Shown piece after piece: positions 6,690 through 12,372 of a DNA stretch of 12,372 nt. Each line of letters opens with the position of its first letter. The first letter of the stretch is position 1. The stretch is from Deltaproteobacteria bacterium. Lineage in GTDB: Bacteria > Desulfobacterota > Desulfomonilia > UBA1062. The notes beneath the pieces are model-generated. The model did not search any database. It had not been told where the DNA came from and saw only the letters and a program-made list of their open reading frames with translations. The DNA lies in contig QMLJ01000006.1 of NCBI GenBank assembly GCA_003643935.1, positions 1-12,372 on the forward strand, written 5' to 3'. A program made the translations under genes and the position numbers.

Positions 6690-7159
6690 TGGTCTGCGCT
6701 GGGTATAGATTGTGCAATCCTGTCTGCTATTTTGCTTAAGGCACTGTCAAGTGCATCCTCTTGCTGGCCACCCGAGCTATACGTGCCCTGGTCACTGAAG
6801 TCGGATTGCCACAGGGTATTGCCCCTGGTGTCTTTAAGTACCGCCTTGACGTGGACGAAAACGCGGTATCTGTTTGATGAGGTTTTTGATATGTTGGTTA
6901 TTTCGTTCGTTGTGCTGGAGATTATAGTGCAATGGAGCACAGGTATGCCTGGCTTGCTTGATAGCATGCCCAGGGATGACAGGGACTTCTCCAGATATGA
7001 GTCCATCAACATGTCCGCACCTCTCATATTGGTCATATTCACCGTGTGCTCATATGACACGGGTTGCTTGCTTGCGCTCTCCAGTGTAAAGCTGTAATAG
7101 GTACAGCCAGCTATGCTAGCGAGTAGCAGTAATAATATTGATAATCCTGTTCGGTACAT
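6686..7159 (-). CDS. lptE: LPS-assembly lipoprotein LptE
   Basis: Outer-membrane lipoprotein that plugs the LptD barrel and helps place lipopolysaccharide in the outer leaflet. The 157-residue product begins with a lipoprotein signal peptide ([19 protein letters not shown]); the lipobox is IAGC with Cys19 lipidated, and Thr20 at the +2 position fits outer-membrane sorting. The mature part is polar and poorly conserved, as usual for LptE, with an NVRG-like '[18 protein letters not shown]' segment and a later [20 protein letters not shown] beta pattern. AAGGG (7170-7166) lies 6 bases before the ATG. Its start lies 44 bases inside the 3' end of leuS, in another frame; the signal peptide rules out a later start. 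Position between leuS and holA is the strongest support for the family call. Confidence 0.85.
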   Translation of the reverse strand: MYRTGLSILLLLLASIAGCTYYSFTLESASKQPVSYEHTVNMTNMRGADMLMDSYLEKSLSSLGMLSSKPGIPVLHCTIISSTTNEITNISKTSSNRYRVFVHVKAVLKDTRGNTLWQSDFSDQGTYSSGGQQEDALDSALSKIADRIAQSIPSADQ

Positions 7160-9605
7160 ATATTACCCTTACCACCTTGTTATTATTAACAAATCTCTTG
7201 ACATTTTGTTCTGATAGCGCCATATGCGTGGCATCTTCTTCTAAGATGTCCTTTGCAACCTTTAAGGTCGCCCTGAGCTTGCCGTTTACCTGGACTGCCA
7301 GGGTAATGGTGGTCTTTTCCGCCCACCCGGCATCATATTCAGGCCACGGATGTTCCAAGAGCATGCCTTTATGTCCCAGCATGTGCCATAGCTCGTCTGC
7401 TATGTGTGGTACAAAAGGTGAGAGCATTATGACCAGGTTTTCTATGGCTTCCTTGATAACTGCAAGCTCTTCTCGTTTATCCGGTATGGTATCCTTTACC
7501 TTGTAAAGCTCGTTTACAAGCTCCATCATGCTGGCGATTGCCGTGTTGAACCTGAATCTTTTGTCTATGTCTTCTGTCACCTTCTTTATTGTCTGATGCG
7601 TCTTTTTCTTTATGCCCTCTAGTTCTAGTTTGCCCGTTTTGCTACCAGGCTCGACCTCTAGGCCCTTCAACCTGTCCTTTAACTCGTCCACCAGTCGCCA
7701 CAACCTTCCGAGGAATCTGTAGGAGCCCTCTATACCCTGGTCGCTCCAGTCCATGTCCTTTTCCGGAGGTGCCGCAAAGAGGCAGAAGAGCCTCGTGGCG
7801 TCTGCGCCATAGGTGTTAATCATGTCTGCAGGATCAACCACGTTTCCCTTTGACTTGGACATCTTTGCACCGTCCTTTATGACCATGCCCTGGGTGAGAA
7901 GCCGTCCAAACGGTTCGTCGATCTCTACATATCCCAGGTCCCTCAAGACCTTTGTAAAGAACCTGGCATAGAGGAGGTGGAGAATGGCATGCTCTATGCC
8001 GCCTATATACTGATCAACAGGCATCCAGTACCTTACCTTGTCTTCATCAAACGGCCTGTCGTTTGTGTGAGGACTGCAGTAACGTATGAAGTACCATGAT
8101 GACTCTACGAACGTGTCCATTGTGTCGGTCTCCCTCCTTGCAGGACCGCCGCACTTGGGACATGTCGTGTTAATGAAATCCTCCATGTCCTGCAAGGGGG
8201 ACACACCCTTTCCAGTTATCTCCACGCCTTCTGGAAGAAGTATTGGCAAGTCCTCCACCCTTACAGGTTGTACACCGCATCTCTCGCAGTATACCATGGG
8301 TATAGGTGCGCCCCAGTACCTCTGCCTGGATATACCCCAGTCCCTTATACGGAAGTTCACCGTGCTTGAACCCATGCCCATCTCCTCTAGCCTTGAGGTT
8401 ATCTTGGCCATGGCATCCCTGTTTTCTAAGCCATTGAACGGACCTGAGTTCACGAGTATTCCATCATCCTCGTACGCCTGTTCCATGGTAAGAGGGTCGA
8501 GGTGTTCACCTCGGGGTTCTATTACCACTATTATTGGAAGACCGTACTTCTTGGCAAACTCGAAATCCCTTTGGTCGTGAGCCGGCACTGCCATGACTGC
8601 ACCCGTGCCGTAGTCATATAATACAAAGTTTGCAACGTAGATAGGCATCTTTGCGCCGGTAACAGGGTTTATACAATAACGCCCCGTGAACACGCCTTTC
8701 TTCTCGTACTGGTCAGATGTACGGGTGAACCTGTCTTCCATCAGCGTATCTTCAACGAAGTCCAGGACCTCTGTTTCCCTATCCGTCCCCTTAACAAGGG
8801 TCTTAACTAGGGGATGTTCTGGGGCCAGGCTCATGAATGTGGCACCGTAGAGCGTATCAGGCCTTGTTGTGAAGACCTCTATCTCACCCGGCACGTCCTC
8901 TAGCTTGAACTTTACGAGGGTCCCCGTGCTTCTCCCTATCCAGTTTCTCTGCATGCTGAGCACCCTCTCTGGCCATCCACCTGATAGTTTGTCAATGTCA
9001 TCCAGAAGTTCCTGCGCATACGCCGTTATCTTGAAAAACCACTGGTCATATTCCTTCAGGATGACCTGGGAACCGCACCTCCAGCAGAGTCCACCTTCCA
9101 CCTGCTCGTTTGCAAGCACTGTCTTGCATCTGTCACACCAGTTCACGAAGCACCTGTCCCTGTACACCAGGCCTTTTTCAAACATCTTTATGAAGAACAG
9201 CTGCTCCCACTTGTAGTATTCGGGATCGCACGTGGCAAATTCCCTTTCCCAGTCATAGCTGAAACCCATGCGTTTTAATTGGGATCTCATGTAGTCTATG
9301 TTTTCATAGGTCCATTTCTTGGGGGGCACTCCACTTGCTATTGCTGCATTTTCTGCTGGCAGTCCGAATGCGTCCCATCCCATTGGGTGAAGTACGTTAA
9401 ATCCTTTCATCCTCTTGTATCTTGCAACAACATCACCGATTGTATAGTTGCGTACATGTCCCATGTGTATGCGGCCAGAAGGATAAGGGAACATCTCCAA
9501 GAGATAATATTTCTCTTTTGTCTTGTCCTCCTCGGTCCTGAACAGGTTCTGCTCTTCCCATAACCTTTGCCATTTTTTCTCTACAGACTCTGGCTTGTAA
9601 TCCAT
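7116..9605 (-). CDS. leuS: Leucine--tRNA ligase
   Basis: Class Ia synthetase that charges tRNA-Leu and edits mischarged non-leucine amino acids. From the ATG at 9605 it has 829 residues, close to the bacterial norm. The HIGH motif is HMGH at residues 47-50 and KMSKS is at 581-585. A zinc ribbon (Cys157, Cys160, Cys174, Cys177) precedes the CP1 editing domain, which shows the threonine-rich TTRPDTLYG (246-254) and [15 protein letters not shown] with Asp344 and Asp347, so editing should be active. A second Cys set, Cys440/443 and Cys482/485, follows. The C-terminus has the VQVNGKLR domain (771-778). An upstream in-frame ATG at 9659 lacks a ribosome binding site and adds an unconserved tail; GGAGG at 9620-9616 fits 9605, although a GTG at 9611 is closer to it. 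Confidence 0.97.
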   Translation of the reverse strand: MDYKPESVEKKWQRLWEEQNLFRTEEDKTKEKYYLLEMFPYPSGRIHMGHVRNYTIGDVVARYKRMKGFNVLHPMGWDAFGLPAENAAIASGVPPKKWTYENIDYMRSQLKRMGFSYDWEREFATCDPEYYKWEQLFFIKMFEKGLVYRDRCFVNWCDRCKTVLANEQVEGGLCWRCGSQVILKEYDQWFFKITAYAQELLDDIDKLSGGWPERVLSMQRNWIGRSTGTLVKFKLEDVPGEIEVFTTRPDTLYGATFMSLAPEHPLVKTLVKGTDRETEVLDFVEDTLMEDRFTRTSDQYEKKGVFTGRYCINPVTGAKMPIYVANFVLYDYGTGAVMAVPAHDQRDFEFAKKYGLPIIVVIEPRGEHLDPLTMEQAYEDDGILVNSGPFNGLENRDAMAKITSRLEEMGMGSSTVNFRIRDWGISRQRYWGAPIPMVYCERCGVQPVRVEDLPILLPEGVEITGKGVSPLQDMEDFINTTCPKCGGPARRETDTMDTFVESSWYFIRYCSPHTNDRPFDEDKVRYWMPVDQYIGGIEHAILHLLYARFFTKVLRDLGYVEIDEPFGRLLTQGMVIKDGAKMSKSKGNVVDPADMINTYGADATRLFCLFAAPPEKDMDWSDQGIEGSYRFLGRLWRLVDELKDRLKGLEVEPGSKTGKLELEGIKKKTHQTIKKVTEDIDKRFRFNTAIASMMELVNELYKVKDTIPDKREELAVIKEAIENLVIMLSPFVPHIADELWHMLGHKGMLLEHPWPEYDAGWAEKTTITLAVQVNGKLRATLKVAKDILEEDATHMALSEQNVKRFVNNNKVVRVIYVPNRIINIITATR

Positions 9606-9615
9606 GCTCACTTTT

Positions 9616-9620
9616 CCTCC
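9616..9620 (-). promoter_or_regulatory. Ribosome binding site for leuS
   Basis: GGAGG on the - strand lies 10 bases before the ATG at 9605 and 4 bases before an in-frame GTG at 9611. The spacing and the conserved MDYKPE N-terminus favour the ATG. Confidence 0.6.
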
Positions 9621-9622
9621 CG

Positions 9623-9645
9623 GGTAAATCTTGAACCCATTTACC
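9623..9645 (-). promoter_or_regulatory. Hairpin in the leuS leader
   Basis: On the - strand GGTAAAT (9645-9639) and ATTTACC (9629-9623) form a perfect 7-bp stem with the 9-base loop GGGTTCAAG. Its base is 2 bases from the leuS GGAGG, so folding could limit ribosome access. No T-box or leader-peptide structure accompanies it, so regulation is only suggested. Confidence 0.4.
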
Positions 9646-9731
9646 ACACCACTTGGCATAGCGTCCAGTATCTATGTTTTATCGTATGGTAAGACGACGA
9701 GAATTATGCTATTTCTTTTTGGGCATGGTTG

Positions 9732-9740
9732 ATTATAACA
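9732..9740 (-). promoter_or_regulatory. Probable leuS promoter, extended -10
   Basis: The - strand reads TGTTATAAT, a perfect extended -10 box (TGn plus TATAAT), preceded by an A-rich spacer; no good -35 box is seen 16-18 bases upstream. Transcription would start near 9725, leaving a leader of about 120 bases before leuS. TTATAA at 9733-9738 is self-complementary, so a + strand box (TATAAC, 9734-9739) overlaps. For the + strand PBP gene a weak TTGCAC (9749-9754), 17-base gap, TATGGG (9772-9777) is another possibility. Confidence 0.45.
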
Positions 9741-9814
9741 AGTTTTTCTTGCACCTAGTTCGCTTAGATTGTATGGGATAATTGCCATGTGTCTCATGGC
9801 CAAGAGGGATCTGT

Positions 9815-12118
9815 ATGAGGTTTCTTAAGATATTTGCTCTGGGTATGTTACTTGCGTTTGTCTTTTTAATAGCCTGGTTTTACCTGTTTGTGCTCAGGGG
9901 TCTTCCATCTGTGGATGAACTCAAGTGTGTAAGACACACAAACCTTGTTACCATACTCGCAGCAGATGGTTCACCCATAGCGTATATACCTCCTGATGGG
10001 AGGATAGTAATTGACGGGAGCAAGATACCGCTTGTGGTGAAGCAGGCGTTCATAGCTGCTGAGGATGCAACATTTTATCAGCACCCTGGCATTGACATGA
10101 GCCGTATATTCAGCGCATTGATAAGTGACATAAGAAGCGCCTCCTATGTGCAGGGGGCATCTACCATAACCCAGCAGGTCGTCCGCAGCTATTTACTCAG
10201 CAGGAGAAAGACCATAACAAGAAAACTCAAGGAGGCCATACTTGCACTCAGGATTGAAAAGAAGTTAACCAAGGACGAGATCTTAAACCTCTACCTGAAC
10301 CGCATATACCTGGGAAGCGGCGCCTATGGTGTGGAAGCAGCATCCTTGAGGTATTTTTCAAAGCACTGTTGGGATCTTGACCTCCCAGAGGCATCACTCA
10401 TAGCAGGCCTTGCTCCTGCACCATCAAGGTATTCACCCCTCAAAGACTTTAGGTCTGCTAAAAGACGTCAGTGGTACGTGCTCACAAGGATGGTACAGGA
10501 GGGGTACATATCGGATACAGAGGCAATAGATGCATACCAGTCACCGCTCAAGATAACAGCGATAGAAAAGGCCGGCTTTACCAAGTATCCATACGTGAGC
10601 GACTACGTAAAGTCACTTATGAGCCAGAGATTCGGCAATGATATATTCTCTAAGGGGGCCTTGGTAAACACCACGATAGTGCCCAGACTGCAGGATGCAG
10701 CCATTAAGGCGGTGAGAAAGGGTGCCATTGAACTGGAGATGAGGCAGGGCCAATATCATGGTCCTGTAAATAATATAGATGACATGGAAAAGGCCAGGCT
10801 ACTGGCATTCCAGGCAAACCAGCTTGCATGGAGAGGCCTTGAGCCTTACCACATATACTGGGCAGAGGTGGAAAAAGTGTCCCCCTTGGTTGTGAATCTG
10901 GGGAAGGGGCTAATAACCCTCAAGAAAGAGAGCTATGGATGGATAACGCCAAAAGGCACTTGGGATCCCAAGGATTATCTCAAACCTGGAGATCTCATAC
11001 AGGTCTGCTACACGGGAAAAGGCATGATCGTATCCCAGGAGCCTGTTGTGCAGGCTGCGCTGTGCGCATTTGACATAAAGACATCAAGCATGGTGGCGAT
11101 GGTAGGTGGTGTTGATTATTCTAAAAGCCAGTTTAACAGGGTAATGTATGCGCACAGGCAGAGCGGGTCGGCCATAAAGCCATTCATATATTCCGCTGCT
11201 ATTGACAAGGGACTCACGCCTGCAACCATAATAGTGGATACGCCCATAACATACAGGGATAAAGAGCAGGATAAGACCTGGAGGCCAAAGAACTACGAGG
11301 AGAGATTCTACGGTCCCACTACCTTGCGAACAGGGCTGGTGCTATCAAGGAACGTGGTCACCGTAAAGATACTGAGGCAGATAGGTATAGGGTATGCAAT
11401 TGATTATATTAAAAGGTTTAAACTTGCAAAGGAACTCCCCCATGACCTTTCACTTGCACTTGGCTCGGCATCCATAGTGCCATTTGACCTCGTGAGGGCG
11501 TATGGAAGTTTTGCAACCCATGGTTTTTATTTCAAACCACACGTAATATCATCAATAGTAAATAGCAGATCCGTTCCTATCTTTACCGTGAATAAGGTTG
11601 TTTATCAGGACAAGGTGGACCTACCCTCGACCGGTGTTGAGGTAGCCAAGAGGATACTCTCAGAACAGACCTCTTACATAATAACCAACATGCTTACCGA
11701 TGTCGTGAAAAGGGGCACGGGATGGAGGGTTAAGACATTGGGCAGGCCTGTTGCCGGCAAGACAGGCACCTCTAACGACAACAGGGACGCCTGGTTCATC
11801 GGTTATACGCCGGACATACTATGCGGCGTGTGGGTAGGTTATGACAACATGATGCCTCTAGGTGATAACGAAACAGGCAGCAGGGCCGCGTCTCCCATCT
11901 TTGTAGACTTTATGAAGGTTGCTTTGCAAGGCGTACCTGCCAAAAATTTCAAGGTTCCAGATGGCATTGTGTTTGCCAGGGTTGATATAAGAACAGGGCA
12001 GCTGGCTACGAGTACTACTCCGGAAAGGTTTGTTAGGTTCGAGTGCTTCAAGAAGGGGCAGCTACCTCCTGCGGAAAAGCCAGTTTCTAATGAGATATTG
12101 CTTAAGGAGGTTTATTAA
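9815..12118 (+). CDS. Class A penicillin-binding protein (PBP1A type)
   Basis: Bifunctional cell-wall synthase that polymerises lipid II and cross-links the peptides. From the ATG at 9815 it has 767 residues. An N-terminal membrane anchor spans about residues 4-28. The GT51 glycosyltransferase domain shows AAEDATFYQHPGID with catalytic Glu83, GASTITQQ (114-121), RKLKEAILALRIEK with Glu140, and NLYLNRIYLGSGAYG. An intervening region (about 290-410) fits the OB-like domain of PBP1A. The transpeptidase domain has SxxK at Ser452-Lys455 (QSGSAIKPF), SRN at 511-513 and KTGTS at 649-653, all intact. An in-frame TTG at 9782 would add 11 unlikely residues; AGAGGG at 9803-9808 supports the ATG. It is divergent from leuS and overlaps the next gene by one base. 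Confidence 0.95.
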   Translation: MRFLKIFALGMLLAFVFLIAWFYLFVLRGLPSVDELKCVRHTNLVTILAADGSPIAYIPPDGRIVIDGSKIPLVVKQAFIAAEDATFYQHPGIDMSRIFSALISDIRSASYVQGASTITQQVVRSYLLSRRKTITRKLKEAILALRIEKKLTKDEILNLYLNRIYLGSGAYGVEAASLRYFSKHCWDLDLPEASLIAGLAPAPSRYSPLKDFRSAKRRQWYVLTRMVQEGYISDTEAIDAYQSPLKITAIEKAGFTKYPYVSDYVKSLMSQRFGNDIFSKGALVNTTIVPRLQDAAIKAVRKGAIELEMRQGQYHGPVNNIDDMEKARLLAFQANQLAWRGLEPYHIYWAEVEKVSPLVVNLGKGLITLKKESYGWITPKGTWDPKDYLKPGDLIQVCYTGKGMIVSQEPVVQAALCAFDIKTSSMVAMVGGVDYSKSQFNRVMYAHRQSGSAIKPFIYSAAIDKGLTPATIIVDTPITYRDKEQDKTWRPKNYEERFYGPTTLRTGLVLSRNVVTVKILRQIGIGYAIDYIKRFKLAKELPHDLSLALGSASIVPFDLVRAYGSFATHGFYFKPHVISSIVNSRSVPIFTVNKVVYQDKVDLPSTGVEVAKRILSEQTSYIITNMLTDVVKRGTGWRVKTLGRPVAGKTGTSNDNRDAWFIGYTPDILCGVWVGYDNMMPLGDNETGSRAASPIFVDFMKVALQGVPAKNFKVPDGIVFARVDIRTGQLATSTTPERFVRFECFKKGQLPPAEKPVSNEILLKEVY

Positions 12119-12372
12119 TGACAAGAAAAATTACCGTGTGCTTGGTATTCTCTTTGCTTTTAGCATATAGCGCAAGTGCTAAGAACATCACACTTGTAAA
12201 GCATGCAAAGAGGCATAAAAACCTCGATACAGTCATATATACGGTGAAGAATAATGACACCCTATGGAAGATATTTATGAACCTCTTTGATGCAAAGCCA
12301 GAGGATCTGCCGTACCTGTACAATAGGTTCAGGGCCCTAAACCCATCGATAAAGGACCTGGACCACATAGTA
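12118..12372 (+). CDS. Exported LysM-domain protein, 3'-truncated by window edge
   Basis: Only the first 85 codons are present. A signal peptide covers residues 1-21 (MTRKITVCLVFSLLLAYSASA), with a type I signal-peptidase site after Ala19-Ser20-Ala21. A LysM peptidoglycan-binding domain begins near residue 41 with YTVKNNDTLWKIFMNLF and continues through NRFRALNPSIKDLDHIV, matching the YTVxxGDTLWxI...N..IxDPDxI pattern. The likely role is periplasmic binding to the wall made by the upstream PBP. AAGGAGG at 12104-12110 lies 7 bases before the ATG, and the stop of the PBP gene overlaps the start (TAATG), so the two genes are co-translated. The catalytic or structural part, if any, lies beyond the window. 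Confidence 0.88.
   Translation, partial: MTRKITVCLVFSLLLAYSASAKNITLVKHAKRHKNLDTVIYTVKNNDTLWKIFMNLFDAKPEDLPYLYNRFRALNPSIKDLDHIV

Noticed and set aside
9606..9659. 18-residue N-terminal extension of leuS
   Set aside because: No ribosome binding site before the ATG at 9659; the conserved LeuRS N-terminus starts at MDYKPE.
9606..9730. T-box riboswitch in the leuS leader
   Set aside because: No TGGNACCGCG-like T-box sequence or specifier-loop structure was found; the GGGTTCAAG loop only faintly resembles a tRNA T-arm and its flanks do not pair in that register.
9782..9814. TTG start giving 11 extra residues on the PBP
   Set aside because: The ATG at 9815 has an upstream AGAGGG and begins directly before the membrane anchor; the extension (MPCVSWPRGIC) is unlike a PBP N-terminus.

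Overview
The window is a 12.4-kb, gene-dense stretch of bacterial chromosome holding housekeeping genes. The organism is Gram-negative: it encodes an LptE-like outer-membrane lipopolysaccharide-assembly lipoprotein and a class A penicillin-binding protein. Codon use favours AGG (Arg) and ATA (Ile), base composition is moderate, and AlaS carries a Cys-rich insertion after its GPCGPCSE motif. Together these suggest Desulfobacterota (former Deltaproteobacteria) or a neighbouring lineage such as Nitrospirota. That placement is inference; there is no rRNA gene to settle it.

Left block, + strand (1-4189): the 3' part of alaS, then hisB, a small uncharacterised gene of 89 codons, hisA and a HIT-family (HinT-like) gene. 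Neighbouring genes overlap by 4 bases or are separated by 3 to 19 bases, so this reads as one operon. It joins alanine-tRNA charging, two histidine-biosynthesis steps and a nucleotide phosphoramidase.

Middle block, - strand (4340-9605): leuS, lptE, holA and an RlmI-like methyltransferase, transcribed leftward. The order leuS-lptE-holA is a widely conserved cluster, with overlapping junctions (44 and 4 bases). The methyltransferase gene follows after a 166-base gap. It looks divergent: it lacks the motif VI cysteine of the family and is short between motifs IV and VI. Related GC-rich palindromic repeats lie on both sides of it, at 4193-4271 and 5600-5650. Just downstream of it a very good Shine-Dalgarno sequence precedes a 24-codon frame whose last third runs into the repeat.

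Right block, + strand (9815-12372): a class A penicillin-binding protein, then the start of an exported LysM-domain protein, joined by a TAATG stop-start overlap. This is a cell-wall assembly pair. The intergenic region at 9606-9814 divides the leuS and PBP transcripts. It holds a good extended -10 box for leuS and a 7-bp hairpin next to the leuS ribosome binding site.

No mobile-element genes, CRISPR array, tRNA or rRNA gene were seen. Most of the window is ordinary core genome. The parts that most deserve a second look are the repeats around the divergent methyltransferase, the short frame downstream of it, and the small unknown gene inside the his operon.
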